In this document: piece by piece, positions 50,901-60,866 of the stretch | Position numbering within the stretch: the stretch's first letter is position 1 | Layout: the number at the start of each line of letters is the position of its first letter | Assembly (NCBI GenBank): GCA_015056815.1 | Contig: SVFN01000022.1 | Span: 17,643-81,642 of the forward strand | Direction: 5' to 3' | Length of the DNA stretch: 64,000 nt | Source: Lachnospiraceae bacterium | GTDB lineage: Bacteria > Bacillota > Clostridia > Lachnospirales > Lachnospiraceae | Position numbers and translations under genes: made by a program | The notes under the pieces: model-generated | What the model was told of the DNA's origin: nothing | Databases searched by the model: none | What the model saw: only the letters and a program-made list of their open reading frames with translations

Positions 50901-52388
50901 GATCTCTTTTGTCTGAATATTAAGCGTTCTGGCAAAGTTCTCGAGGAAGGAACCGCAGCCGGAGGAGCATGCTTCATTCACCACAATGTTTGTAATGATC
51001 CCGTTCTCCAGCCAGATCGCTTTCATATCCTGCCCGCCGATATCCAGGATAAAGGTAGGATTCTCAACATATTTTGCGGATGCCAGAGAATGTGCCACAG
51101 TCTCCACCACATGTGCTTCCGTTCGGAAGGCTCTGGAAAACAGGAATTCCCCGTATCCGGTAGAAGCCGCACCTTTGATCGTAAGACCGGCTCCGGCTTT
51201 TTCATATTTCTCGTACATGGAAAGAAGTGCTTTTTGCGCCACCTTCAAAGGACTTCCTTCGTTGGAAGAATAAAAAGCATCCAGAATCTGTTCTTTATCG
51301 TTCATCAAAACCAGCTTGGTGGTGGTACTTCCGGCATCGATCCCAAGATAGGCTTCGATTTTTTCACCTTTTTGGGGCTGATAATCGGGAAATTCCCTGT
51401 GGGGATGTCTTTTTTCAAAGGCAAGCTGCTCGGCTTTTGTCTCAAAGTAAAGCTGCCCGGCTTCTGTGCCTGCATCGTCCCCCTCAAGTGCCTGCATCCG
51501 TTTGGTAAGATCTCCCAGATCCAGCCGTCCGGACTCTCTGTGCAGCTGCTCGATACTGAGCGCCGCTCCATATGCCACCATCATTTCCGGATGCTCCGGA
51601 AGCAGAATCTCCTCCGGCTTCAGGTGGAGCCTCTGTGCAAACACCTCTCCCAGAACAGGATGAAATGTCAGTGGACCTCCCTCAAACGCCACAGGTGCTT
51701 TGATCGAAAGTCCCTGTGACAGACCTCCTATGGTCTGCTTGGCAATGGCATGGTAGCTGGAAAGCGCGATATCTGCCTTTTTCACTCCCTGATTTAAGAG
51801 TGCCTGAATATCCGTCTTGGCAAATACACCACAGCGTCCGGAAATGTCATACACACTTTCTCCTTTTCCTGCAAGTCCGTTCATTTCGCAAGGCTCCACC
51901 CCAAGAACTGATGCCACCTCATCTATAAATGCACCGGTTCCGCCCGCACAGCTGCCGTTCATGCGCATGTCAAATACAGCAGGCTCCCCGTTTTCATCCT
52001 CCCGAAAGAAAATGATCTTGGCATCCTGCCCGCCAAGTTCAATGGCCGTCCCGATCCTGTCATATTGCTTTTTAAGTGCCAGTGAATTGGCAACCACTTC
52101 CTGCGTAAAAGGGATTGAAAGATTTGCCGCCAGTTCCCTCGCTCCTGATCCTGTCATACAAAGACGGAACTTCTCTGTTCCTATGTATTCTTTCACTTCC
52201 TCAAGCAGAGTCAGGATACTCTCTCTCTGTTTGGCAAAATGCCGGATGTATTTATAAAATATAAGCTCTCCGTTTTCCAGGAGTGCGATCTTGGTAGTAG
52301 TCGAACCGACATCGATACCGATACCGTAATTTTTCCTGTATTTCTTTTTATGGTCTGTGTGCTTTTCTTTGCTGCTCATACTTTTCAT
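47949..52388 (-). CDS. Giant acyl-CoA dehydratase activase (BadF/BcrA-type tandem ATPase with DUF2229 regions)
   Basis: A 1479-residue protein. Two ASKHA-type ATPase domains occur in tandem: the first (about 20-290) with GIDVGSTTTKIALLENG and GSCAGGTGAFIDE near 146; the second (about 340-600) with LGIDAGSTTTKLVLMN and EACSSGCGSFLENF near 470, whose cysteines bind a [4Fe-4S] cluster in activases. A PCPYCTNHCSRA motif lies near 632, followed by DUF2229 and a C-terminal dehydratase-like region (about 1060-1420). Such proteins inject an electron into 2-hydroxyacyl-CoA dehydratases; no dehydratase gene is adjacent. The longest possible start (52475) lies in the -35 box, so ATG 52386-52388 was chosen. 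Confidence 0.88.
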   Translation of the reverse strand: MKSMSSKEKHTDHKKKYRKNYGIGIDVGSTTTKIALLENGELIFYKYIRHFAKQRESILTLLEEVKEYIGTEKFRLCMTGSGARELAANLSIPFTQEVVANSLALKKQYDRIGTAIELGGQDAKIIFFREDENGEPAVFDMRMNGSCAGGTGAFIDEVASVLGVEPCEMNGLAGKGESVYDISGRCGVFAKTDIQALLNQGVKKADIALSSYHAIAKQTIGGLSQGLSIKAPVAFEGGPLTFHPVLGEVFAQRLHLKPEEILLPEHPEMMVAYGAALSIEQLHRESGRLDLGDLTKRMQALEGDDAGTEAGQLYFETKAEQLAFEKRHPHREFPDYQPQKGEKIEAYLGIDAGSTTTKLVLMNDKEQILDAFYSSNEGSPLKVAQKALLSMYEKYEKAGAGLTIKGAASTGYGEFLFSRAFRTEAHVVETVAHSLASAKYVENPTFILDIGGQDMKAIWLENGIITNIVVNEACSSGCGSFLENFARTLNIQTKEIGERAFASKAPAKLGSRCTVFMNSSIITEQRNGKQPDDIMAGLCRSIIENVFTKVIRVSNIDSLGERIVVQGGTFQNDAVLRAMEQYVGKEVVRAPYAGLMGAIGAALTAREAAAKEGYVRTFLSAKELKEFSYSQENNAPCPYCTNHCSRAILTFSTGGSFVTNNRCEKGEVIGDPQNDETKKKIKELNNRQGKPANLFAIRKQLQCKKYPFEVLQEKQKEIIGLPRVLAFWEELPFFSTFFGALGYEIKVSPLSTRTIYENGIQAVPSDTECFPAKLVHGHIRELIRLGVDRIFFPSIVVMPSENTEKTSFSRCALVKGYPIVIHNSDNPRNYSEVKLDTPYFYWYADADREKQLCDYMEETFGTDRRICKEAVRFAAAAQKQYDKELKEAGRKVIEEVQKQNRFAIVLAGRPYHNDPLINHELPEMLVNMGVPVLTADSLPDLPKVELRKSRVDIVNNFHARMLGSSILAAQSPHLEYVQIVSFGCGHDAVLSDEIVRLMKEISGKAPLILKVDESDAQGPLRIRVRSFVETIERRRRKNLPLNIKELPDPYAVKFTKKERKEKIVLVPNSSHAFCRIMTAAFQAQGIKAVALDVGREEAIRLGKKYTHNDICFPAQIVIGEILGELTSGKYDTNEVAVAMAKYLGCCRLPHYATILRKALDDAGFAHVAIMTNDDVDYHDLHPGFKISPASLLRISISLPMIDTLEEILRKKRPYEKRKGASDEAFEKAMNILSESIGKAGTFGAIRGFKKALACMDEVEYDDSVKKPSVLIVGEYLLNFHPGANREIERYLENNNFEIIEAKMTDVIQKSYFCQGKQMEEFKVRRDVATRFWSGLANRFFDFAHKLTDHLAGNEILHEKSVLLNDLSKVSDPVIHHTFDTGEGILIPAEIIHHATHGCKNFVILQPFGCLPNHVIGRGVCKKLKEMFPDIELLALDYDPDVSFANIENRLQMLIMNQQTNQRTEGAITSISEKRTGKTA

Positions 52389-52446
52389 GAATGATCTGCC
52401 TTTCCCAAAACATCGACAAAAATCTGCCTTTTTCGCTGTCTTTTTC

Positions 52447-52475
52447 ATTCTAATAAGCGTTCGTCTTATTGTCAA
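52447..52475 (-). promoter_or_regulatory. Sigma-A promoter of the activase gene
   Basis: TTGACA (52470-52475), a 17-bp spacer and TAGAAT (52447-52452) on the minus strand. Confidence 0.75.
52452..52470 (-). promoter_or_regulatory. Operator candidate within the activase promoter spacer
   Basis: AATAAG and CTTATT arms flank CG-rich bases between the -35 and -10 boxes. This position and A/T-CG pattern suit a TetR-type repressor. No regulator gene is nearby, so the regulator is unknown. Confidence 0.4.
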
Positions 52476-52480
52476 TAAGG

Positions 52481-52510
52481 AAAACCAGACAACCGAAGCT
52501 GTCTGGTTTT
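52481..52510 (-). terminator. Intrinsic terminator of the Cna-B adhesin gene
   Basis: AAAACCAGAC and GTCTGGTTTT arms with an extra A/T pair, T-run on the minus strand, 12 bp after the adhesin stop codon and just before the activase promoter. Confidence 0.85.
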
Positions 52511-52521
52511 CTATCCGGGTT

Positions 52522-55500
52522 TTACTCCATTTCTTTCCTTTTCTTTCTTCTTAGGGTTGCCATCATACCTGCTGCCCCGATCAGAATCATCGCTGCATAC
52601 ATTCCAAGCGGTGTATCATCCCCGGTTTTCGGAACACGGGCAGAGTCTGTCTTATCCGTCGTCCCGCCGGAAGTTTTGACCGCACTTGCTGTTGTTATCT
52701 TTGGTGCATTTGTCGTCTTATCCTTGCCCGCATCTTTTTTCTCGGCTTCAGACTCTTTCTCATACTGATCGGTAAAAGCAATTTTCACAGTCTCTCCTGC
52801 CTTCACCTTCACAGTCGTTCCCTTACCGTTTTTCACACTTGTATTTCCAACCTGATACGTCACTTTTATCGTCTTATATCCTTCGATATCGGATACAGAC
52901 TCCTCCACTTTATATCCCCCGGGTGTCTTCTCCAACTCCAGCACATACAGTTCTTTGTCCGCATCATAATCAAAATCGTCCAGCGTGTAGGTTTTACTCT
53001 TTCCGGTGGTCTGATCGGTCACTTTAAAGCGAAGGGCATTTTCCGCAGCCACTTCCGAAACAGAGCCTTTTAGCTTTTTCGTGATCCTTAGTGTTCCGTT
53101 TTTGCTGCCGTACTCATTGACGAAGGCTGCCTTCACACTCTTGCCGGCATCCAGGGTAAGCTGTGCGATCGTTCCCTGTACAGATGAAATCCCATCTACC
53201 AGACAGGTCGTTGTCACGCTTTCAAAGCCATTGATCCGATATCCGGTCTCTTCCACCGTATATCCGCCGGGTGCCATATCGGACAGCATCAGCGTATATA
53301 GCTGTGTAAGCGGATTGTAACCAAAATCATTTAAGGTATATTCCACTTTTCTGCCGGTATCTTTATTTGTCACAAGGAACCGGATCGCGGCTCTTGCCTC
53401 TGTATCCGAAACTTCACCCTTTATGAGCTTGGTGAGCACAAGTTCTCCTTTTTCTTTGGTATATTCATCTGTGATGAATAACTGTGTGCGCTCATTTTCT
53501 TCCACTCTTACATCCGCACCGTTTTTCTCTGCGTCTTTTATCGCGCTCTTCTCGTTGTCATTCGCATATTTGATCTGGTAAGTGATGCTCTTTACCGCAT
53601 ATCCTTTTACATCATAAACAGTTTCCTTTACATGGTAGGTACCGATCGGAAGTTTTTCCTTCAAGGTGAATGTCCCATCCCGGTTCTTTGTAAAGTCCTC
53701 TTTTAATGTATAATATGCTTTTCCGGTCTTTGCGGGATTTCCCTGTATATCTTTGATCTCAAACTGCAATGCACCGGCTGCTTCTTCTTGTGTCACGTCT
53801 CCCGCAAGTGTCTTGATCAGTTCCAGTTCTCCGGTCTTATTCGTGTAGCGGTTGGTAAATGAGATCTCATTCTGAGAATCTTCTTCCCCGATCGTGATCT
53901 GTGTCTCCATGGCTTCTTCTGCCTGTGCACCCTTTACCTCCACTGTGGTCACTCTGTCGGCATCATCAAATTCGCTGTCAATGGTCTCTGTGACCGTATA
54001 AATCTGTCCGGCTGTCAAGCCATCGATCTGATAGAACACCGTCTGTGCATCCGTCTCTGCCTGCACAAAATCCGCATCGGTACCGCTGATCTTGCGGACC
54101 GTTTTACCTTCGGCATCTTGGAGCGTGAAGGAAATATGTGATTTTACCTGATCCCAGTTTTTGTCACCTGTCACCGTCTTTTTGATCACAAGTCCGGCAG
54201 TCTTTTTTTGTGCAGTATAAGTATTGATGATCGTAACCGCCGCCTTTTCATCCTGCACGTTAATGCTTCCGCTGTCACCGTTCCAGTCATTGATATTTGC
54301 CGTAGTAGTGCGCTCAAAATATGTCACATCCGCATTTTTCTCTGTGATCGTGTACTCTCCTGCTGTAAGCTCCCGGAGCACATAGGTATATTCATCTTTG
54401 GCAGCATTTGCCGTCCAGCCGTTGTCGGAGGCTTTGATCGTCTTCTTATAATCGTTCGGGCCGGTGATCTCAAAACTCAGCTTTCCTTTCAGATCTTTCT
54501 CCCAGGTCACCTCACCGTCAGAGCTGCTGATCTGTTTTTTGATCAATAGTGCCGGCTTTGGCTCATAGCTGTTTTCGATCGTCACTTCCGCCGTCTGTTT
54601 ATCCGCAACCGTTACCACTGCCGCATCCTTTTTTCCGGCTGCCGGGATGTCTCCGACTGTTGTCTGTACCCCGTTTACCGTCGTTGTCCGGAGCATATCT
54701 GTCACATCTGCTTTCGTCTCTGTCACAGTGTAAGTCCCGACCGGAACTTCTTCGAGCGTATAACTCCACTCACCGGATCCATCAGCCGTCTCTTTCCAGC
54801 CGTCATCTTCTCCTTTGATGGTCTTTGGTGCAAAAACAGCTTCCTCATCTGCAGACACTACTGTAAACAGAAGGCTGCTTTTTATCTCTTCGAAAGTCAT
54901 CTGACCGCTTCCTGTTACTGTCTTTTTGATAACGATCTTTCCGGATTCCTTTTCGTAATCATTGATCAGATCGATCTGCTTTGTATTCGCTGAAACTTCA
55001 CTTCCGATTCCTGCCTGCGGATATGCCTCCCATTCACTGTCTCCGACGCGGAATGTTTTTTTCAGAATATAACCATTCGGAAGGTCTCCGGTAGTCTCCT
55101 CAACGGTAATCTCACCTTCCAACAGATCACTAAGCGTCCAGGTATATTTCTTTTTTACCGGATCATAGGCATAACCTTTTATCTCTTTTTCCGCCTGCTC
55201 GGCAATTTCCTTCAGGCTCCTGCGGCCGATTTCTTTTCTGTCTGCATCATACACCCAAAGTATGATCTTACTCAGATCCAGATCCTGCGGAAGCTTTCCA
55301 CTCATAGTCTTTGTCACCACAAGCGGTTTCGTCCGGATCCTATAGGTGTTCGTATAAGTTGCCGTCAGTTCATTTCGTGCATCCGCCGAATTTTCAAAGG
55401 TAAAGGCTGCTGTGCTTAAATCGTCTTTGTTCTCGGCCTTATCACCCGACGCCGGATCATAGGCGACAGTCGAGGTATTGCCCGGTGTCACTTCAAATTC

Positions 55501-58500
55501 AGAGCCGATATATGCAAACTGCTCGGAAGTAGTCTCATCGATATCCGTATTCTCAGCCACATAATAGGTTCCTACCGGCATAAACTCACTGACAAATGTC
55601 CATTCCCCGTCAGCACTCTTTGTCCATCCCGGATCTGCGGCGTCCACAGTACAGTATTCTTCAAAGCCGCCGGCTGTGTCCTTCCGATAGATCGTAAAGA
55701 CAAATCCTCTCCGGCCTGTGCCCCGATCGGCCAGTTCTCCCGGTCCGTTTATGGAAATACCTTTCACTTTCTTAATGAGTGTCAGTTTACCTGCCGGATA
55801 AGAATACGTATTTTTCACCTGTACCTGTGTCGTTTTCGCTTCCGTCACTTCTGCCTTGCACCCTTCCGACATTCCGTTTGCCACTGTCGTCTGCGTACCG
55901 TTTTGTACGAGCGTATAAACCACACTGTCTACCGCATAATTGTGTTCTGTCTCTCCCGCCTCGATATCATAGGCGGTCTCTTTCACCTGATACTCGCCCG
56001 CGATCGCCGGATCAATGGTCAGCGTGTAAGTATGACCCTGTTTTTCAAATGCCGGCTCTTTTGCATCTGCCAGGTTATAAACTTTGGTATTTCCTTCCGG
56101 ATCGGTCACTTCAAACTCGATCTTTTTCCGGTATTTCTCCTGATCGATCACATCAGCATCCGCAATACCGGATCCTGTGCCGATCGTCTTAATCAGTTTT
56201 AATACGCCCTTCTGCCGCTCATAGCTGTTTGTGATAGTAATGGCTGAGTTTTCATCACGAACCGTCACGCTTCCGCTATCAGCCTGCCAGTTCTCCGTGT
56301 CTGCCGTTGTCGTGCGTTTAAAGTAAGGAACATCCCCGTCTTTTTCCGTAATGTTGTATTCGCCGGCGGTAAGCTCTGTGATCTTAAATGTATACTCATC
56401 TTTTGCCGCGTTGGCTGTCCACCCGCTATCGGACGCTTTGATCGTTCTTGCATAATCATTCGGTCCGGTAATCTCAAAGCTCAGACGGTTCTTCAAATCC
56501 TTTTCCCATGTCACACCTTTTGTGCCACCGTCTATCTGTTTTCTGATCGTCAAGGCCGCCTTCGGCTCATAGCTGTTCTCGATCTGCACCTTCGCTTCTG
56601 ACTGATCCGTAACTCTTACCGTCGCAGCATCTTTTTTATCTGCTGCCGCCACACCTTTTACGGTAGTCTTTACCTGATTGACCGTCGTCGTCCTTAAGAA
56701 GCCTTCCACATCTGCTTTTGTCTCTGTCACAGTATAGGCTCCTGCCGGGATATCTTCCAGCATATATACCCACTTGCCGCTTCCTGCCGGTATTTCTTTC
56801 CATCCGGTATCGGTTCCCTCGATTGTCTTTCCGGCAAAAGAGGAATCACCGGATGCCTCTACCGCAAACGAAAGGCTTTCTCTGATTTCTTCAAATGTTT
56901 TGCCGCCTTCTCCTGTTACGGTCTTGGTAATGGAAAGCTTTCCCTTATCCTCGGAATATTCGTTGATCAGGTTGACGGAGGGTGTCTTGTCCGACACCGT
57001 CGTGACGATACCTCCATCGGGATATGCCTTTTCCTCTCCGTTCTCTCCCAGGCGGTAAGTCTTTGACAGACTGTATCCCTCTTTGATCCCCTCCACCATC
57101 TCCCGGACGATAACCTCTCCCTGCGGGACATCCGAAATGGTCCAGATATACCGATCAGACGCTTTGTCATAAGCAAAGCCTGTCACACCAAGTGCCGCAT
57201 TCTCAGCGATCTCTCCCAGTGTCTTTCTCACAATGTCTTTTCCGTCCCGGTCGGTAACCGAGAGTGTGATCTGATACAGATCCGCATCCTTCGGGATTTT
57301 GCCGGTCATGGTCTTTGTTATCACCAATGGATTTTTGATCGCTTTGTAATTTTTGATCTTTAAGATATCATTGTCGTAATAAATGAATCTGTCATAATCC
57401 GCAACACCGTTTTCGGAAATGATAAACGTATATTTTGTCGTATCCAGCGCATATCCCGGAAGCGGTTCGACCTCCTGAATATAATACCGTTTTCCTTCTT
57501 CCAACACCCAGCCGTCTCTCTCATCCTCACCGCGGATCTCTGCCATACCATTGGCATCCGTCGTTACGACAACCTGTTTGCCGTTCTTGTCCATCACAGG
57601 GTTTCCCGCTGTCGCACCATTTGTCTGCGCATCATAGGCTGTTGCCTCAAAAAGCGCAAAGGAAACGCCCTCCAGTCTCTTATTCATATCCCCCGCTTCA
57701 TGCTTCAGGATACGGATGCCCGGGATACTGGCATTACCGCTTCCGGCATTCCCGACAGTAAAATCTTTTGTCTTGTCCGACTCATGGGAATGTCCCATCA
57801 GATCTGCCGTATTTTTGAAGTTCACTTCCTTATTACCGTTTACCTTTGCAGAGTAAGTCACAATAACAGGTGTTCCATCCTTGATGACCGCTGTCAGGGT
57901 GTGTCCTGACACATCATAGGATACCAGGGCGCTAGCCGGAGTAAACCGGATGGTGGAATAATCCATACTCAGATTCTCGAAGGTATCGGTAAAGATCAGA
58001 TTGTTTCCGTGATTCAGCTGCAATCCCAGATGATTCAGACTGATCTCATATCTTGCAATATGATCATAACCGGAAAGGTCATCATAATTTAACAGCGACT
58101 TCCAAAGATAATAGCCGCCCTTGATCTCATACTCCGCGTCCGCTGAAGCCTTAACGCCGTTATAGGTTGCCTCATTGGTCAGGGTGATCTTGCCGCCGTT
58201 GTCCGCCGCTTTCTGGTTCAGAGCCTTCACTGCTGCCAGATCCTTCGGAATGATAGAATAATCTGCGCGATAATAGGTATAGTAGTTGCTTCCGTTTTTC
58301 GGCACCTTGATCTTTATGGTGTCATCGCCTTCAAAGGAAATGGATCCGCCGGATTTATGACTCTGGGAATGAATCCCGCTGCCTCCGAAAATCCCCGGCT
58401 TCACTTCCTCCATGTCTTCATTCCCCACTGCCTGTGTATAGAATGTAAATCCTTCCGGGAGTTTTTCTTTGATGACAAACTCATCCTGCGTCACCTGTGT

Positions 58501-60771
58501 AAATAACAGCGAATACTGATAATAAGGAACCGTATTGCCGTCCTTGTCCAGCACATATTTTGCCTGACCATCCGTACTTTTCTCCAGGGTCGGCTCCGCA
58601 AGATACACACGCGCATAATCGTCCAGTTCTTCCGTACCGGCCGTCACTGTAACATCGTTCTGATGTCGCTGCTCCTCCCTTTCTTCGGAAGGGTTTTCTT
58701 TCGCATAGGCGATCCAGTCCTCATTGATCCTTGTAGTCAGGACAATATTCAGTGTCCTGTTCTTTTCACTTGCCTGCAAGCCCTTTTTCGTCTTTGCCGC
58801 ATCCCGGTAAAACGTGATCTTCACACGCTCTTCCCGTTCAAGATCCACCGTATAGCTTTCCCCGGCTAACAAACCCGAAACACTTAAGGACGCTTCCCCG
58901 TTTTTCAGCCCTTCTATAAACTTTTTATCCGCAGTACTAAAGTGCGGGTAAGTATCTCTTACAACACAGGAGGGAAGGCCGTTTTCGGGAACATTTATTG
59001 CAATCTTCCATGTAATCTCACCGGCTTCCTGATCCGTACTTACCACAGATTTTTCTACCTTGAATTTCAGTTCCTCCGGGATACCCACAGTAACAGTATC
59101 CTCTTTTTCCTGTTCTCTGTAACGGATCTTATTTCCCACTTCAAAATCCTTTATGGAAGCAGAGGCATCCGCTTTGGTCTGATAGCGGATCTCGTACAGA
59201 TACGGCTGTGTATCCGCCGGCGTATATGTAAACTGCGTATCCGTCTTATCCGTGAGGGCTGTCCATGGGATCGTCTGTTCCGATACCACTTTATCATCCT
59301 TATCTGTTTTCGTGACCTCGATCCCGTCGCCGCAGTATTTCTGGCTTCCGGACAGGATATCCGTGATCGGCTGTCCGTTTAAGGGAAGTACTCTCTCATG
59401 ATTGACCTTGATCGTCCAGTTGATCGTGGCCTGTCCCTGTGTATCCAAAACCGCCGCACCGTTTTTGTCCGTTTCCACGACGCCTGTCTTCTCCAGAATG
59501 GAGGTTACCGTAAGCAATTTGTCCGGCGTCTCGGCATGGTTATCATCGAGGTCCGCATCCTCGTCCGCCGTGATATCGATCGTATTTTTACCCGCCATCA
59601 CCGTACCGTCTGCACCGATCTTACTGTGATCCATTTTTACCACATAAGTAAACTTCAGTGTCTCATCCGATAATTGATCGATCGTTGCTTCAAACCCATT
59701 GTCGGTTACCGATGTCAGATGCTCCTTTATATTATCCGAAAAACGATCCCGGATGATCGTATAGACGTCTGACCCCAGAGTATCCTTGATCCTGATGTTC
59801 TTACTGATGCCGACAGATTTGATCTCTACGGTATACTGCATGTTGCTGGTCGCAGGATTATACCAGCTTGTCTTCTTCACACTGGCATTATGTGTATTGT
59901 CCACGATCAGCTTCTTTTGCACATCACCGCCAAAATCCATGTTCCTCTCGCCGTCTTTTAAATTGAAACTTGCTTTGAATTTGATCTCAAACTGTGCATT
60001 ATGTGTCTTATTGAGCTCTTTCAGATCGGGATCTGACGTATTCAGTACCAGCGTCAGGATCTTGCCATCGGCAGATACCGTAAAAGGATTATCGTTTACC
60101 ACGTATGTCGTATCACCGGAGGTTACAACAATATCGATCAGTCCGCCACCAAGTGCTTTGACTCCCTCCGGCAATGTATACGTCATCGGGGTTTCATCCT
60201 CTACAAATTGGAAGGTGTTCTCTTTAAAAATAAGGGACATGTCATAGGTAACGCCCGATTTGATCACTTTCCAGGTATCTCCCTGAATCGTAATGTTCTC
60301 ACCGTCCAGAGTCGCCTCGCGTATGAAGTTTTTCAGATCGGCATCGATATTTTTCCCCTCATTGTCAAAGGTTATTTCCGATTCCTGCCCGATTTTCTCT
60401 CTTTCTTCTTTGTCATTCTCTTTTTCACTCTGATCATCTTTGCCCTCTTTGGCATCATTCCCGGACACAGACAGCTCATCCGCCGTTTTTGCTTCTGTTT
60501 CCGTCTCAGACGAATCTGTTTTGGCATTGTCCGATTTCGGATCGTTTTTCACTTCTGACTTTTCTGCAGTATTTCCCGATACGTTCGACATACCCGCCCC
60601 ATCATTATAAAGATCTGCTGCCGTCCTCCCGGCAACTGCTGTATTTGATACAACCGGTGCCTCCATGGCAGATGCCGGCAAAATGGAAAACGCAGTCGTA
60701 AACGCCAACGCCATCGCCAGTCCTCTTTCCCTCATCCGTTTTTTTCTGATCAGTTTTCCTAATCCGCTCAT
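52522..60771 (-). CDS. Giant Cna-B repeat surface adhesin with sortase signal
   Basis: A 2749-residue cell-wall-anchored protein starting MSGLGKLIRKKRMRERGL, with GGAGG 5 bp upstream. A signal peptide ends near residue 40 (FSILPASAMEAP). A Ser/Thr/Lys/Glu-rich linker (about 45-135) leads to several SpaA/collagen-binding-like Ig domains (about 140-1130). The rest is a stalk of Cna-B domains, each with a TKT/IKK start and ...TITNSYE end; lysine, asparagine and glutamate positions suit isopeptide bonds. A ~380-residue multi-domain block occurs twice (about 1140-1520 and 1810-2195). The C terminus has VPKTGD near 2710, a membrane helix and RRKKRKEME. No sortase is in the window. It has its own promoter and terminator. 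Confidence 0.88.
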   Translation of the reverse strand: MSGLGKLIRKKRMRERGLAMALAFTTAFSILPASAMEAPVVSNTAVAGRTAADLYNDGAGMSNVSGNTAEKSEVKNDPKSDNAKTDSSETETEAKTADELSVSGNDAKEGKDDQSEKENDKEEREKIGQESEITFDNEGKNIDADLKNFIREATLDGENITIQGDTWKVIKSGVTYDMSLIFKENTFQFVEDETPMTYTLPEGVKALGGGLIDIVVTSGDTTYVVNDNPFTVSADGKILTLVLNTSDPDLKELNKTHNAQFEIKFKASFNLKDGERNMDFGGDVQKKLIVDNTHNASVKKTSWYNPATSNMQYTVEIKSVGISKNIRIKDTLGSDVYTIIRDRFSDNIKEHLTSVTDNGFEATIDQLSDETLKFTYVVKMDHSKIGADGTVMAGKNTIDITADEDADLDDNHAETPDKLLTVTSILEKTGVVETDKNGAAVLDTQGQATINWTIKVNHERVLPLNGQPITDILSGSQKYCGDGIEVTKTDKDDKVVSEQTIPWTALTDKTDTQFTYTPADTQPYLYEIRYQTKADASASIKDFEVGNKIRYREQEKEDTVTVGIPEELKFKVEKSVVSTDQEAGEITWKIAINVPENGLPSCVVRDTYPHFSTADKKFIEGLKNGEASLSVSGLLAGESYTVDLEREERVKITFYRDAAKTKKGLQASEKNRTLNIVLTTRINEDWIAYAKENPSEEREEQRHQNDVTVTAGTEELDDYARVYLAEPTLEKSTDGQAKYVLDKDGNTVPYYQYSLLFTQVTQDEFVIKEKLPEGFTFYTQAVGNEDMEEVKPGIFGGSGIHSQSHKSGGSISFEGDDTIKIKVPKNGSNYYTYYRADYSIIPKDLAAVKALNQKAADNGGKITLTNEATYNGVKASADAEYEIKGGYYLWKSLLNYDDLSGYDHIARYEISLNHLGLQLNHGNNLIFTDTFENLSMDYSTIRFTPASALVSYDVSGHTLTAVIKDGTPVIVTYSAKVNGNKEVNFKNTADLMGHSHESDKTKDFTVGNAGSGNASIPGIRILKHEAGDMNKRLEGVSFALFEATAYDAQTNGATAGNPVMDKNGKQVVVTTDANGMAEIRGEDERDGWVLEEGKRYYIQEVEPLPGYALDTTKYTFIISENGVADYDRFIYYDNDILKIKNYKAIKNPLVITKTMTGKIPKDADLYQITLSVTDRDGKDIVRKTLGEIAENAALGVTGFAYDKASDRYIWTISDVPQGEVIVREMVEGIKEGYSLSKTYRLGENGEEKAYPDGGIVTTVSDKTPSVNLINEYSEDKGKLSITKTVTGEGGKTFEEIRESLSFAVEASGDSSFAGKTIEGTDTGWKEIPAGSGKWVYMLEDIPAGAYTVTETKADVEGFLRTTTVNQVKTTVKGVAAADKKDAATVRVTDQSEAKVQIENSYEPKAALTIRKQIDGGTKGVTWEKDLKNRLSFEITGPNDYARTIKASDSGWTANAAKDEYTFKITELTAGEYNITEKDGDVPYFKRTTTADTENWQADSGSVTVRDENSAITITNSYERQKGVLKLIKTIGTGSGIADADVIDQEKYRKKIEFEVTDPEGNTKVYNLADAKEPAFEKQGHTYTLTIDPAIAGEYQVKETAYDIEAGETEHNYAVDSVVYTLVQNGTQTTVANGMSEGCKAEVTEAKTTQVQVKNTYSYPAGKLTLIKKVKGISINGPGELADRGTGRRGFVFTIYRKDTAGGFEEYCTVDAADPGWTKSADGEWTFVSEFMPVGTYYVAENTDIDETTSEQFAYIGSEFEVTPGNTSTVAYDPASGDKAENKDDLSTAAFTFENSADARNELTATYTNTYRIRTKPLVVTKTMSGKLPQDLDLSKIILWVYDADRKEIGRRSLKEIAEQAEKEIKGYAYDPVKKKYTWTLSDLLEGEITVEETTGDLPNGYILKKTFRVGDSEWEAYPQAGIGSEVSANTKQIDLINDYEKESGKIVIKKTVTGSGQMTFEEIKSSLLFTVVSADEEAVFAPKTIKGEDDGWKETADGSGEWSYTLEEVPVGTYTVTETKADVTDMLRTTTVNGVQTTVGDIPAAGKKDAAVVTVADKQTAEVTIENSYEPKPALLIKKQISSSDGEVTWEKDLKGKLSFEITGPNDYKKTIKASDNGWTANAAKDEYTYVLRELTAGEYTITEKNADVTYFERTTTANINDWNGDSGSINVQDEKAAVTIINTYTAQKKTAGLVIKKTVTGDKNWDQVKSHISFTLQDAEGKTVRKISGTDADFVQAETDAQTVFYQIDGLTAGQIYTVTETIDSEFDDADRVTTVEVKGAQAEEAMETQITIGEEDSQNEISFTNRYTNKTGELELIKTLAGDVTQEEAAGALQFEIKDIQGNPAKTGKAYYTLKEDFTKNRDGTFTLKEKLPIGTYHVKETVYDVKGYAVKSITYQIKYANDNEKSAIKDAEKNGADVRVEENERTQLFITDEYTKEKGELVLTKLIKGEVSDTEARAAIRFLVTNKDTGRKVEYTLNDFGYNPLTQLYTLMLSDMAPGGYTVEETGYRINGFESVTTTCLVDGISSVQGTIAQLTLDAGKSVKAAFVNEYGSKNGTLRITKKLKGSVSEVAAENALRFKVTDQTTGKSKTYTLDDFDYDADKELYVLELEKTPGGYKVEESVSDIEGYKTIKVTYQVGNTSVKNGKGTTVKVKAGETVKIAFTDQYEKESEAEKKDAGKDKTTNAPKITTASAVKTSGGTTDKTDSARVPKTGDDTPLGMYAAMILIGAAGMMATLRRKKRKEME

Positions 60772-60866
60772 TTTTTCCTCCAAAATAACCATTTTTGCCC
60801 ATCGTGGTAAACCACAAAACTGTATGTAGTTTCCTGTTTTTCGTACAATTTCGCAACCACGCAGAC

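Noticed and set aside
50460..51719. 419-residue plus-strand open frame
   Set aside because: Antisense to the activase gene with its conserved ATPase motifs; no start signal.
52389..52475. Longer start for the activase gene
   Set aside because: These codons overlap a near-consensus -35/-10 promoter, so they are upstream of the transcript.
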